IMG/VR virus record: IMGVR_UViG_3300021168_000051
Location: 1 to 43,011 of that record
Direction: 5' to 3' (one strand)
Origin: a virus
Length of the DNA: 43,011 nucleotides
Below are positions 22,179 to 31,114 of the stretch, piece after piece. The first letter of the stretch is position 1. Every line of letters begins with the position of its first letter. The translations under genes and the position numbers were made by a program. The notes under the pieces are model-generated. The model had not been told where the DNA came from. It was given only the letters and a program-made list of their open reading frames with translations, and ran no database searches.

Positions 22179-23240
22179 GTGGCAAATTACGTTCAGACAA
22201 CTTTCTTCACACCTAAAGATACTTTGCCGACTACAAATCCGGCAAAGACTATCTTCGGCTCCGCTTATGACGTAGAATTTGGTAATATATCCGCTGCGAT
22301 AGCTACTAAGTACGACAATACGACTACTGCACCATCCTTGTTATCACTTACAGTGGGCACGCCTACTGGCGGTAATCTCGGTGCCGGATCAATTAATGCA
22401 CAAAGTATATCTGTTAATAATGTTGCCGTATTAACTGTAGGTGGTGGTGGCTTCGTTTCTTCTATAACCGGAACGGCTAATCAGATCACGGCTTCCGCTA
22501 GTACCGGCGCAGTAACCTTAAGTCTCCCCCAGAATGTAGTTATTCCAACTCCGGCGAACGGCACCGCGTTAACTGTTACAGCAGTCAGTACTGGTCTAGC
22601 TATTCGGGCAATAGCCGGACCAATTGAAATAGATAATAATCTGCTGCCTTTAGTTGTTTTAAATGCGTCAGGGGCTAATTTTGGATTTCTACAAAATCAA
22701 ACTTCAGCTTCATGGAGTTTAGCGTACGGCGGTACTTTTGCATCTCTAGGTACGCCGGTTCTTACGTGGACTGCGGCTGGTGGTGTACAAGTTGGCGCAC
22801 CGACTGGTGGTGATCAGGGTGCCGGTACTATTAATGCTACGGGATATTTTGTTAATGGCGCAGCCTTCGCAAGCGCGACGACAGGATCATTTACCGCAGG
22901 TACGACAGGATTAAGCGGCGCAACTATTGCGTGTAACTGGACTAAAGCAGGCACAATGGTGGTTATGCGCACCGGGGTTCCTAGTACTGAAGTAAGCAGC
23001 ACTACAGGCTTTACGATTACTGGACTTCCTGCTGCTATCCAACCGACAACCGCTAAGTATGCAGCAAATACGACTGTTGGCCTAAATAATAGCTCCGTCA
23101 CACCTAATATCACTGCGCTTGTCAGTGGTAGCACTATCACCCTCGGCATTAATGCCGTAGCTGCTGCCTGGACTGCTTCTGGTAATAAAACTGTGGGCGA
23201 TGGTACTAATGGGGCAATATTTGTGTGGGATACAAACTAA
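22179..23240 (+). CDS. Tail fibre or spike-like protein
   Basis: GTG start directly after the nozzle stop. The 353-residue chain is low in charge and rich in Thr, Ala, Gly and Asn with repeats such as VGTPTGGNLGAGSINAQSIS and a related segment GAPTGGDQGAGTINATGYF about 150 residues later. The N-terminal 45 residues (MANYVQTTFFTPKDTLPTTN) are likely the tail-attachment domain. Receptor binding is inferred from composition and position. Confidence 0.68.
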   Translation: MANYVQTTFFTPKDTLPTTNPAKTIFGSAYDVEFGNISAAIATKYDNTTTAPSLLSLTVGTPTGGNLGAGSINAQSISVNNVAVLTVGGGGFVSSITGTANQITASASTGAVTLSLPQNVVIPTPANGTALTVTAVSTGLAIRAIAGPIEIDNNLLPLVVLNASGANFGFLQNQTSASWSLAYGGTFASLGTPVLTWTAAGGVQVGAPTGGDQGAGTINATGYFVNGAAFASATTGSFTAGTTGLSGATIACNWTKAGTMVVMRTGVPSTEVSSTTGFTITGLPAAIQPTTAKYAANTTVGLNNSSVTPNITALVSGSTITLGINAVAAAWTASGNKTVGDGTNGAIFVWDTN

Positions 23241-23258
23241 TGTTGTCGCGACAATACT

Positions 23259-23444
23259 ATGGATAATCCACAACATCATCATATTGGCGGCTGGTTCGCT
23301 TTGATTAGTATTGGAGGAGCCGCTGTTGTGAAATTCGTGTCGGACTACTCTAATTTCTTCTCCGGGGTAGCTAGTATATTGACAGCGCTCGCCGCTGGTT
23401 TAAGTATTTGGTTTACATTGCGGCGTAAAAAGCCGCCGCAATAA
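23259..23444 (+). CDS. Small two-helix membrane protein (61 aa)
   Basis: Two hydrophobic segments (about 11-27 and 34-52) separated by a short polar turn, with a basic C-terminus (RRKKPPQ). It resembles small holin-like or entry-related membrane proteins. It lies between the fibre and the internal virion genes, away from the lysozyme/holin pair. Confidence 0.6.
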   Translation: MDNPQHHHIGGWFALISIGGAAVVKFVSDYSNFFSGVASILTALAAGLSIWFTLRRKKPPQ

Positions 23445-23522
23445 CAGTTGAGCCGTAAGGCTCGGATCGGGCCGTCCATACAGGTTCCTCTCCTCCTATA
23501 TGCCAACGGCCTGGTCCTCTAA

Positions 23523-25598
23523 ATGACAGTTAAGGTAGTAGATCCCGGTGCTAATGACACACCTTCCGCTGGTGAACACCAGCTTGGAATGGGCCAGGCT
23601 CCTCCCGGCTCAAAAGATCAGAATCAAAATTACGGCGTACTAAGTCCGCAACAGGCGCAAATATATAACCAGTCTGAGTCTAATGTTCTCGGGACTGTCG
23701 GATTAACGCTAGATCAGTATAATAAATTAGCTCAAGCTAATGCAATTCCTGCTGCTCTGCAACAGAAGATAGATTCCGCCTCGAATCAGAATTATACGAA
23801 TACGGTTACACCGGATACGTGGCTGGATAAGCTGGCGTCCACAACGGCATTAGGGATGTCTCTCGGTGTAGCTACTGCTGGACTCGGTTCTTTTATAGGT
23901 CCCGGTTTAGGAGCTACTCTCGGTACGACAGGCGGAGGAATCGCCACAGGAGCTATTACAGGGGCAGCAGGTGGTGCCCTGGGTTCTGCATTCACAGGAC
24001 AAAATATCGGTAAAGGAGCCCTTGTAGGGGGCGTTACAGGCGGTTTGGCCGGAGGGCTTAATCCGGCCTTACAAAGCGCCGGACTAAGTCAAACTGGCGC
24101 AGGGATGGTAAGTGGAGCGGCTGGCGGAGCCCTTAGAGGGGCTATAACAGGTAATCCCCTGGCCGGAGCCATATCTGGCGGCGTATCCGGAGGTCTTTCT
24201 AGCGCTAACAGTCAACTCGGTGGTAATGCCCTTACTGGAGCCCTAGCAGGTTTCGGGGGCGGACTCGCCTCAAATGCAATAAATAGAGCGATAACTCCGG
24301 GTCCTGGTGGACCCGCAGGACAGAATAGTATGATGGGCGGCGGTTCAATAAATCCAGGGCAAGGGGCTGCACAAAATCCCTATAGCGGACTCAGTTCGCA
24401 ATTCGGCGGGTTATTCGGCGCTGGAATGGGTATTGCATCCAATAACCAACAATCTAATTTACAGCAAAATGCGTACACTACTGCGGGTAGCGCAGCTAAT
24501 TATAATCCCTTCAATTTCAACGGTCTCGGAGGGATGGGTTCCAGCTTCTCAAACGGCACAGGAACGCTCTCTGCTGGCGGTTTTAATCCGGCTGGTTTCC
24601 AAGGTTTAACGAATACTGCTCTCGGATCTGCCGGACAATTCGCAGGAGGCGGCTTACCGCAGGGGGTATCTCAAGCGGGGGGGAACTTCATGTCTGCTTT
24701 GGGCGGAGCCCAAGGTAATGCCGGAATGGGTGCTGCTGGCGGACTCGGAATGTTCAACCAGGGGGCTAATCTAGTTGGCGGAGCGAATGGCTCTTATAAT
24801 TCCGCTTATAATAATTCCCTTAGTGCAGCGCAGCAAGCCTTACAACAACCTCTGCAACAGCAATATAACGCGCTGCGCAATCAGCAATTTGAAACGGGCA
24901 TGTCAGGCACTAGTGGCGGCGGACTGCAGACGCAGGCATTCGCCACGGGTATGGGTCAGGCAGAATTGCAAGCACAGCAGAATGCCGTATCACAGGCTAA
25001 CTCGGCGCAAGGCATAGCCCTCGGCTACGGCTCTAATCTGATGAACTCCGGGCTTAATCAGTTCAGTAATTTCAACACGCAAGGTGCTGGATTCGCCGGA
25101 CAAGGTTTAAACACGCAGATGGGCCTCGGGAGCTATTCACCACAATTATCGTCTTTGTACGCTAATTTGGCTAACACAGGCGTTTCTGGCCTAGGCGGCG
25201 TCCAAGGGATGGATACGCAACTTGCGCAGCTAGGCTTGCAGGGAATGCAGATCGGTGGCAATAACATGAACAACGCCGCACGAACGCAAGGTGGGATAGC
25301 GCAGAACAATAATTATACTAATCCATTTGCTGGCTACGCTACAGGAGTTAATTCGCTATTCGGGAATAGCGGAGGCCCGGGAGGCGGAATACTTGGCAAT
25401 TTAGGATCATCCTTAAGTTCTCTGTTCAGCGGCATGGGCGGGAATAATAATTTCAATCCGAGTAACTTAAGCGGCAATGGGGGACAATTACAAACAGGTG
25501 CGCTAGATGCTACAGCACCAACTTTCGATTTTAGCAATATTGGTAACAATGATAATCAATACGGCTATAGTTGGGATGGCACGACTACCGGATACTAA
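23523..25598 (+). CDS. Gly-rich internal virion or ejection protein (691 aa)
   Basis: The first 80 residues are polar; residues 110-240 are an extended Gly/Ala-rich region with glycine-zipper-like repeats (GAITGAAGGALGSAFTG, GGVTGGLAGG) able to insert into membranes; the rest is Asn/Gln/Gly-rich. Position after the tail genes and before two further large genes matches the internal core and ejection proteins of T7-like phages, which form a channel across the envelope. Confidence 0.65.
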   Translation: MTVKVVDPGANDTPSAGEHQLGMGQAPPGSKDQNQNYGVLSPQQAQIYNQSESNVLGTVGLTLDQYNKLAQANAIPAALQQKIDSASNQNYTNTVTPDTWLDKLASTTALGMSLGVATAGLGSFIGPGLGATLGTTGGGIATGAITGAAGGALGSAFTGQNIGKGALVGGVTGGLAGGLNPALQSAGLSQTGAGMVSGAAGGALRGAITGNPLAGAISGGVSGGLSSANSQLGGNALTGALAGFGGGLASNAINRAITPGPGGPAGQNSMMGGGSINPGQGAAQNPYSGLSSQFGGLFGAGMGIASNNQQSNLQQNAYTTAGSAANYNPFNFNGLGGMGSSFSNGTGTLSAGGFNPAGFQGLTNTALGSAGQFAGGGLPQGVSQAGGNFMSALGGAQGNAGMGAAGGLGMFNQGANLVGGANGSYNSAYNNSLSAAQQALQQPLQQQYNALRNQQFETGMSGTSGGGLQTQAFATGMGQAELQAQQNAVSQANSAQGIALGYGSNLMNSGLNQFSNFNTQGAGFAGQGLNTQMGLGSYSPQLSSLYANLANTGVSGLGGVQGMDTQLAQLGLQGMQIGGNNMNNAARTQGGIAQNNNYTNPFAGYATGVNSLFGNSGGPGGGILGNLGSSLSSLFSGMGGNNNFNPSNLSGNGGQLQTGALDATAPTFDFSNIGNNDNQYGYSWDGTTTGY

Positions 25599-25600
25599 AT

Positions 25601-27085
25601 ATGGCGCAGCAGAATTTAACTGATGATGGGGTTGATCTCGGACCGACTCCGGAGGATGTAGCTTCTTCCGAGCAGAATCAATATGAACAGCAGATGAAAG
25701 GCGGTTCCGTGCAACGGAACATGGCTAACATCTCTCGCGGTATGCAACTTGCTCAAGGCGGCGGACCGCAGATGGCGAGAGCGCAGAACGTGCAATCCCG
25801 TCTACAGGCGATCCTCTCGGATGTTAATCAAGGAGCAGATCCTGACGAAGATCCGCTTACTAAGCAGATGCGCATTGCTAAGGCGCTTTCTGTCGGTATG
25901 ATTGATGTAGCGCCGCAGATAGCGCTACAAGCCAATCAACAGGCGCAGAGGATAGCGCAAGCACAACAGCAACAGAAGCTGCTTTCTACACAACAGCAAG
26001 CCGCACAAGCTAATTTAGACCAGACACAGTTTAAAGATAAAGTTCAACAAATTACTGGACAGATTGTATTCGCTAAGAAGAGCGATGACGGCGGAATGGA
26101 AGCGTACGCTACTGTAAATCCTTCAGATCCTGACTATCAGAATAAAATAGCACAGATTCAAGCGAATGCAGCTAAGGATGGTGTCCAAGTCATACCAATG
26201 ACCTCTGATAGTTTTGTTAATGGTAGACAAGCAGTAGCGCAAACACAAGCGCAGGCACGGCAATACGCTGCCGATCAAGCTGCACAAGCTCGTCAATACG
26301 CATCAGATCAAGCCTTACAAGCAGCTATGATACGTGCGGCACAGAGCGGTCATATGATGACCGGCAATCAGGCTATGATGACTAAGCGCGTTATGACAGC
26401 CGTGGATCTAGGAGCAGGAGCGCTTACTAATATAGCGGCGTTACCTTTCGGCTCGTCCGCAGGTAATTACTTCGGTATGGGTGCTGCCCCTGGCGAGAGT
26501 GTATTCAAGTCATCATTCGATTCGCTACGTAATAAAATAACGGACTTGGATAATCAACGTTATTCTGCGATTGCTTCTCAATTAGAGCGTAATATTGCTA
26601 CTGTAGAAGCACAGGGCGGATTACAGGGCGCTCAACAAATGTCTAAAAGCATTGCAGAGACGTTGAAGATTCGTCCGGGCGATCAAGCCATGACTGTGCT
26701 TACTAAACTCGCAGATGTTAGACGTATCTTTGAGGATGGTACGAAGCTTTATATGGCTGATCCATCTATTCCGCCTGAACTAAAGAGTGTCGTACAAGAA
26801 AGTCTCGATTCAATGCGTAAGTCCGTACCATATAGTGTACATGATGTTACAGCATTCCTCGCCGCGCAAGATAAAGACCATAAATTAACTTTCACTCAAT
26901 ACGCGGCGCAGCGCGGACTCGGCGCGGAAACTAAAGCTCCCGGCGGCGGCGACGGTATGTCGCCTGATGGTAAGATTTCTATGGACGACGGCTCCGGTAA
27001 TATTTATCATATACCTTCTGGAATGGCGGCGCAATTCCGTGCGGATCATCCGAATGCTAAATCAGTAACTACGGCCACTCCCTAA
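25601..27085 (+). CDS. Internal virion protein (494 aa)
   Basis: I use the ATG at 25601, two bases after the previous stop. The chain is Gln/Ala-rich and helical in its first half (RIAQAQQQQKLLSTQQQAA; AQTQAQARQYAADQAAQARQ), followed by a more globular region. It ends in TAATG overlap with the next gene. Core or ejection function is inferred from location and composition. Confidence 0.62.
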   Translation: MAQQNLTDDGVDLGPTPEDVASSEQNQYEQQMKGGSVQRNMANISRGMQLAQGGGPQMARAQNVQSRLQAILSDVNQGADPDEDPLTKQMRIAKALSVGMIDVAPQIALQANQQAQRIAQAQQQQKLLSTQQQAAQANLDQTQFKDKVQQITGQIVFAKKSDDGGMEAYATVNPSDPDYQNKIAQIQANAAKDGVQVIPMTSDSFVNGRQAVAQTQAQARQYAADQAAQARQYASDQALQAAMIRAAQSGHMMTGNQAMMTKRVMTAVDLGAGALTNIAALPFGSSAGNYFGMGAAPGESVFKSSFDSLRNKITDLDNQRYSAIASQLERNIATVEAQGGLQGAQQMSKSIAETLKIRPGDQAMTVLTKLADVRRIFEDGTKLYMADPSIPPELKSVVQESLDSMRKSVPYSVHDVTAFLAAQDKDHKLTFTQYAAQRGLGAETKAPGGGDGMSPDGKISMDDGSGNIYHIPSGMAAQFRADHPNAKSVTTATP

Positions 27086-28545
27086 TGGCGGAAATTGATT
27101 GGTCACAGTACGCCGCTGGCGGACCTCCGGAAAATGTCGATGTAGTCTCGCAGGGAGAGGCTAAACTACGACAGACAGGTTATCTGGCGAATGGCAAGCC
27201 TGCTCCGTCCGCTATGGTTGTGGACATGAACACGCCGCCTCCTCGCGGCGGTCCCGGACCTGTGGACTGGTCTAAGTACGCTGCTACGCCTCCCAAACAG
27301 CCGGAAGCAGTTTCCCAACCAGACGCTGATAAATACGACTTTACTAATGATCCGGAAGGTGCCCAACAGCGTCTTATGGGAGATCTCGACCCTCGCGGTT
27401 ATGCTCGTGGGGCCATCCGTGGTGCGACAGCCCCCGCGACTATTCCAGCAGACGTAGCTATCTGGGTAACTAATAAAGTACGGAAAGTGCTAGATCCGGA
27501 AGCCTCTACATTAGATACGGATGCGAGCGACGTACTCGGCACTGTGATGGACAAAATGGGACTTAAGAAGCCCGAAGGCCCCGGTGGAACCGCCTCAGAA
27601 CTAGCAGGTGGATTGATTGGTGGAGGACTTAACCCTAAATTTGCTGCGGACATCAATCCTGGGAAGTGGTGGTCCTGGGCTAATCCTACTTCTCCAGTGA
27701 ATAATTCCGTACTCGGAGATGCTGTACGCCAGACTTTAGGTGTGCCATCAAAACCGGGGGAATACGGAGTAACCGCAGAAGTTATGGCAGCAGCGCAAAA
27801 GGCTTATAAGGGCGCGCTGGATATTGGTCGTAATGCCGCCACAATCTTCCAAGATAATCCACGTACTATTGCTACTTCTCTCGCATCTATAGCGCAGGAT
27901 GCCGGATATGAAAAAGATACACTAGTTGAACTATTGAAGCGTCCTGAAGTAACCAAACTATTCCGTATCTTTCAGGATGGCCGCGCTACCACAGAACAAT
28001 TAGGTAATGCCTCTTCCGCGCTCGGCTCCGCAGCCGCGTCAGTTTCTGATAGTATTCTACGAAATACCCTATTTAAATTTAGGGATTTCGCTGAGGATGC
28101 TATCAAAAGCTCACTTTCGCCGCAAGCAGGTGCGCTCTATGAACAAGGCCTGCAAAAGTTCAAGGCATATCAGCAAATTTCGAACTCCGGCGCACTGAAC
28201 ACGACTACTGGAGAGTTCAATCCAGTTAAATTTCTTAACTCCATAAAAAATGACGCAGACTGGATAAACGGCTCTAATCAGAGTCCGCTATATCAAGTAA
28301 TGCGCCATGTGGAGGCCGGGCAAAAGGTCGTAGATCAGATGTTAGATAGCGTCACAGGTAAAATAGGTTATGCCCTTAGAACCGCTGCTAAGTCTATTCC
28401 GGGAGTTGCTCAATCTATTGTTCAACGAGGTATTCCGGAAACGATGCGACAAATAGCTAATCATCCGGGGTTTTTACAGAGTTTAGGAGGTAACCCAGAT
28501 GCCGACGCCAATAACGTTTCAAATAGCCCTGGACAAAATCCTTAA
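27085..28545 (+). CDS. Internal virion protein with DWSKYA repeats (486 aa)
   Basis: The N-terminus has two copies of a short motif, IDWSQYAAGGPP at 4-15 and VDWSKYAATPP at about 53-63, a pattern common at the start of phage internal virion or tail proteins. The body is helical. Its last 47 bases overlap the lysozyme gene. Confidence 0.63.
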   Translation: MAEIDWSQYAAGGPPENVDVVSQGEAKLRQTGYLANGKPAPSAMVVDMNTPPPRGGPGPVDWSKYAATPPKQPEAVSQPDADKYDFTNDPEGAQQRLMGDLDPRGYARGAIRGATAPATIPADVAIWVTNKVRKVLDPEASTLDTDASDVLGTVMDKMGLKKPEGPGGTASELAGGLIGGGLNPKFAADINPGKWWSWANPTSPVNNSVLGDAVRQTLGVPSKPGEYGVTAEVMAAAQKAYKGALDIGRNAATIFQDNPRTIATSLASIAQDAGYEKDTLVELLKRPEVTKLFRIFQDGRATTEQLGNASSALGSAAASVSDSILRNTLFKFRDFAEDAIKSSLSPQAGALYEQGLQKFKAYQQISNSGALNTTTGEFNPVKFLNSIKNDADWINGSNQSPLYQVMRHVEAGQKVVDQMLDSVTGKIGYALRTAAKSIPGVAQSIVQRGIPETMRQIANHPGFLQSLGGNPDADANNVSNSPGQNP

Positions 28546-28924
28546 AGAAGAGAAAGGTTATGTCAATGACGCGCAAGATCCGGGCGGCGAGACGAATCTT
28601 GGCATATCTAAACGTGCGTATCCGGATTTGGATATTAAATCGCTCACTCCGGAAACTGTTGCGCCGATATACAAACGAGACTACTGGGATCGGCTAGATG
28701 CCGATAATCTGCCTAGCCCTCTGAACTATGTTGCGTTTGATTGCGCTGTGAATCAAGGTCCTGGAGAGGCGGCAATCCTAATGCGAGCCGCCAGTAGTGT
28801 CGGGGCGCTATTGCGGCTGCGACTTGATCGATACCGCCGGTCTCCTCATTGGGATCGGTTTGGCGCTGGCTGGTCGTCTCGTCTCGTGGATGTTGCATCG
28901 TTTGCTCTTGATAGTCTTGTATAG
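28499..28924 (+). CDS. Endolysin, GH108-type muramidase
   Basis: GGAGGT precedes the ATG. The N-terminal part contains the GH108 signature around the catalytic Glu: ILKEEKGYVNDAQDPGGETN (residues 14-33, Glu18 most likely), followed by LGISKRAYPDLD. The C-terminal third (LRLRLDRYRRSPHWDRFGAGW) matches the associated peptidoglycan-binding region. It cleaves cell-wall glycan at lysis. There is no signal peptide, so the holin encoded next would release it. Confidence 0.85.
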   Translation: MPTPITFQIALDKILKEEKGYVNDAQDPGGETNLGISKRAYPDLDIKSLTPETVAPIYKRDYWDRLDADNLPSPLNYVAFDCAVNQGPGEAAILMRAASSVGALLRLRLDRYRRSPHWDRFGAGWSSRLVDVASFALDSLV

Positions 28925-28932
28925 GAGGGGGT

Positions 28933-29334
28933 ATGGTTATAGCGGATGTAGTAGCGGGGATTCTAAAGCCGATATCTGATGTTATAGATCACGTCACAGT
29001 ATCGGGTGAGGACAAAGCCAAGTTGCAGTTAGCGCAACTGTCCGCGTCGCTTCAGGCAGCGACGGCTGTTCAGAATTATGAACAGACACTCCTGGATGGT
29101 CAGTTGAAAGTGATAACAGCCGAAGCGTCGTCTGGAAGTTGGCTAACTTCATCTTGGCGACCGATAACAATGTTAACGTTTCTTGGACTAGTAGTGTGCG
29201 ATTCGTTTGGTTGGTTGCATTCTCCTCTAGCCCCCCAAGCCTGGACTCTGCTTCAGATAGGGCTCGGTGGATATACTGTAGGTCGCTCAGTAGAGAAGGT
29301 GGCTGTCCCGTTAGTGCGGGCTCTGACGAAATGA
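28933..29334 (+). CDS. Holin, 3-TM family
   Basis: AGGAGG precedes the ATG. After an amphipathic N-terminus, the C-terminal half has SWLTSSWRPITMLTFLGLVV and IGLGGYTVGRSVEKV, the signature of the 3-TM phage and GTA holins. It forms membrane lesions that free the endolysin. Its stop overlaps the next start (ATGA). Confidence 0.82.
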   Translation: MVIADVVAGILKPISDVIDHVTVSGEDKAKLQLAQLSASLQAATAVQNYEQTLLDGQLKVITAEASSGSWLTSSWRPITMLTFLGLVVCDSFGWLHSPLAPQAWTLLQIGLGGYTVGRSVEKVAVPLVRALTK

Positions 29335-29513
29335 CAATTTGTGTTTGCAAGAATATCTCCACTAGACAGATTGCTATTGCCGTATCAGACGGCGTTAATA
29401 CTCTACATGATCTTATTCAAAAGCTCGGTATTGGCACAGGTTGTGGTACCTGTGTAAACGAAGCAGCCCGCGTATTGCGCGCACTAAATAATCCGTATGA
29501 TCGACTTATCTAA
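29331..29513 (+). CDS. Bacterioferritin-associated ferredoxin (Bfd)-like protein
   Basis: The ATG at 29331 overlaps the holin stop (ATGA). The 60-residue protein matches the BFD-like [2Fe-2S] fold from end to end: CVC at 4-6, a helix ISTRQIAIAVSDG, then LGIGTGCGTCVNEAARVL with the second Cys pair at 38 and 41. Host Bfd reduces bacterioferritin to release iron. A phage copy, coupled to the lysis genes and followed by a cysteine-rich protein, is unusual. The long open frame upstream (to 29139) is a shadow of the holin. Confidence 0.8.
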   Translation: MTICVCKNISTRQIAIAVSDGVNTLHDLIQKLGIGTGCGTCVNEAARVLRALNNPYDRLI

Positions 29514-30072
29514 AGTTCAGTCCAATATAGCTGCGGCTGCCGGTAATGTTCCAGTCCGTAAAGTAGTCGTCCTTAAACGCGGCAAAGATGGTCTATTCAT
29601 ACAGCCGACGACTACCGGGCCTGAATATGAATTTGAGGAAGCTCACCGTAGAATGGCCTTCGCTGAAGGCTACAAGTACGCTGACGAGACTACTGGAAAC
29701 ACACGAACCTTCGATCCGAAAGGGAATTATAAGTGTGGTGAATGTAATAAAGCTGATGGGGAATATTGTCTATTCGTCTGTGAGGATGACAAACCACTAG
29801 AAGCTATAGAGATTGATAGAAAGGCAGGCTCATGCGGATACTGGGAAAATCTCTGTGCTGGCGATCCTGAACTAAAGAACCCACAGAAACCGGAGACTGT
29901 CGCTGTATATGGCGTAGCCAAAAATGGAGAGGGCTTCGGCTGTCATCGTTGTCCGTTCGCATCTAAGGCGTACGCAAAAGATAGCCGAGGACGGGAGTTA
30001 TATTGTGGAAAGGGATCATTTAGAGTCGCCTGGAACGCATGCTGTGAGCTTAACGGCGCTGCCACTAAATAG
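29497..30072 (+). CDS. Cys-rich protein, possibly Fe-S (HiPIP-like) (191 aa)
   Basis: It overlaps the Bfd-like gene by 17 bases. Eleven cysteines occur, all in the second half: C80, C83, C91 and C95, C113, C120, C149, C152, C170, C182 and C183. The segment KCGECNKADGEYC followed about 20 residues later by GSCGYWE recalls the C-x2-C...C...C-x-x-W pattern of high-potential iron-sulfur proteins. Together with the preceding ferredoxin-like gene, an iron-sulfur or redox role is plausible. The first 75 residues carry no recognisable domain. Confidence 0.6.
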   Translation: MIDLSKVQSNIAAAAGNVPVRKVVVLKRGKDGLFIQPTTTGPEYEFEEAHRRMAFAEGYKYADETTGNTRTFDPKGNYKCGECNKADGEYCLFVCEDDKPLEAIEIDRKAGSCGYWENLCAGDPELKNPQKPETVAVYGVAKNGEGFGCHRCPFASKAYAKDSRGRELYCGKGSFRVAWNACCELNGAATK

Positions 30073-30294
30073 CTCCTCACGACTTACAATCATCCCTTTT
30101 GGTATGCGCGCCCTCGTATGCGTTTGCCCATCATCGGATAGATCCATTGCTAGTGTAACATTCTTTTCTGTCTCTTTGATGACCCACCCAACACTCTGAA
30201 TAACGGAGTTCTGGGTGTCCACATCATCAGGATCTTGCCAGCCGCCATCCTGTTCTCCGCCAGCGTCTTCCCATGTTATCAGTTCAATTTTCAT
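30016..30294 (-). CDS. Last leftward gene, hypothetical protein (92 aa)
   Basis: Reads MKIELITWEDAGGEQDGGWQ and continues as a compact beta-rich protein (VIKETEKNVTLAMDLSDD, RARIPKGMIVSREELF), a type often seen in phages. It converges with the cysteine-rich gene, overlapping it tail to tail by 57 bases. It lies beyond the bidirectional terminator hairpin, so its transcript must come from read-through. Confidence 0.65.
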   Translation of the reverse strand: MKIELITWEDAGGEQDGGWQDPDDVDTQNSVIQSVGWVIKETEKNVTLAMDLSDDGQTHTRARIPKGMIVSREELFSGSAVKLTACVPGDSK

Positions 30295-30323
30295 AATAAC
30301 AAGTATCCATAATAATAAAAATC

Positions 30324-30350
30324 AGGGGCTCTTTTGAGCCCCTTTTATTT
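30324..30350. terminator. Bidirectional rho-independent terminator
   Basis: AGGGGCTC (30324-30331) and GAGCCCCT (30336-30343) form an 8-bp stem with a TTTT loop. On the plus strand TTTTATTT follows; on the minus strand GATTTTTATT follows. It is the only clear terminator between the convergent rightward and leftward gene sets. Confidence 0.82.
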
Positions 30351-30555
30351 ACTTGTGTGTCAACGGCGGAATAGGAGGTAAAGACTGAATGAACTCATAC
30401 ATACTAACGGCTATTGAGAACAATTGGTGATACACTCGCCACTGATACACGTTCGCTGCTAGACTCAGGCTCAGTAATCCCCCCGAGAGCCACAGCCAAT
30501 GATTGCCACTTCGCAAAATCTTTTTTCGCCAAAAAGACTTCTTTCGTATATTCAC
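30349..30555 (-). CDS. Small membrane protein overlapping upstream gene (68 aa)
   Basis: The GTG start has GAGG nine bases upstream. The product has a basic N-terminus (MNIRKKSFWRKKILR) and one strong transmembrane helix (WLWLSGGLLSLSLAANVY). It overlaps the end of the 235-aa gene by 152 bases in another frame, which argues for caution, but its stop sits exactly before the terminator. It could be a spanin-like or membrane-anchoring protein; no lipoprotein partner is seen. Confidence 0.42.
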   Translation of the reverse strand: MNIRKKSFWRKKILRSGNHWLWLSGGLLSLSLAANVYQWRVYHQLFSIAVSMYEFIQSLPPIPPLTHK

Positions 30556-31111
30556 GTAGTAATTCCTCGGCGGCTTCTAGCCGCTGTTTAGCGTATCCTA
30601 GTTGATCTTTAACATATTCTGTCGGGTCTCTAGATACTGATTTAGCTCTTTCAGTTGGTCTTCCCACTGCTTCTGCTCGTCGGGACTTAGAGGTAGCTGA
30701 AGGGCTAATTTCTCGAACAACGTCCACTTCCACGACATCTTCCATCTGCTCCTGTTGTATCCTCTTAAGCCGCTCCTCAGCGGCTTTTTCATTTGCGTCC
30801 CGCAATCCCTGAGTAGCGCGCCCAATGATCGCTGCCTTGACTCCCTCTACCCAGGATAGGGTTACTTTCTTCTTATGTTCCTGAGATATCCAATCAGAGA
30901 CGATGTTCTCTGTACCATCCTCCGGAATGTAGATGAACTGGAACTGTCCATTAGGATTGACATTCTCTCGCGTTCTCGCCAGAATATCACCGTCATTAAG
31001 GTCTGACGGTTCAATACCTGGTACGGATGTATCCCCCATATTCACGAAGGCTGCTAGATCTTCTTTATTGGTACCGGCTAACATAGTACCCTGTGCCATC
31101 TTTCCTGCCAT
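30404..31111 (-). CDS. Charged coiled-coil protein (235 aa)
   Basis: The N-terminal 90 residues look globular (DGDILARTRENVNPNGQFQF), followed by a long, charged helical region (DANEKAAEERLKRIQQEQME; YVKDQLGYAKQRLEAAEELL) with a basic, Ser-rich linker in between. No family recognised. It begins four bases after the exonuclease stop. Confidence 0.65.
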   Translation of the reverse strand: MAGKMAQGTMLAGTNKEDLAAFVNMGDTSVPGIEPSDLNDGDILARTRENVNPNGQFQFIYIPEDGTENIVSDWISQEHKKKVTLSWVEGVKAAIIGRATQGLRDANEKAAEERLKRIQQEQMEDVVEVDVVREISPSATSKSRRAEAVGRPTERAKSVSRDPTEYVKDQLGYAKQRLEAAEELLREYTKEVFLAKKDFAKWQSLAVALGGITEPESSSERVSVASVSPIVLNSR

Positions 31112-31114
31112 AGA

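Noticed and set aside
23450-23463. GAGCC-GTAA-GGCTC hairpin after the 61-aa membrane gene
   Set aside because: A short stem with no U-run; not supported as a terminator.
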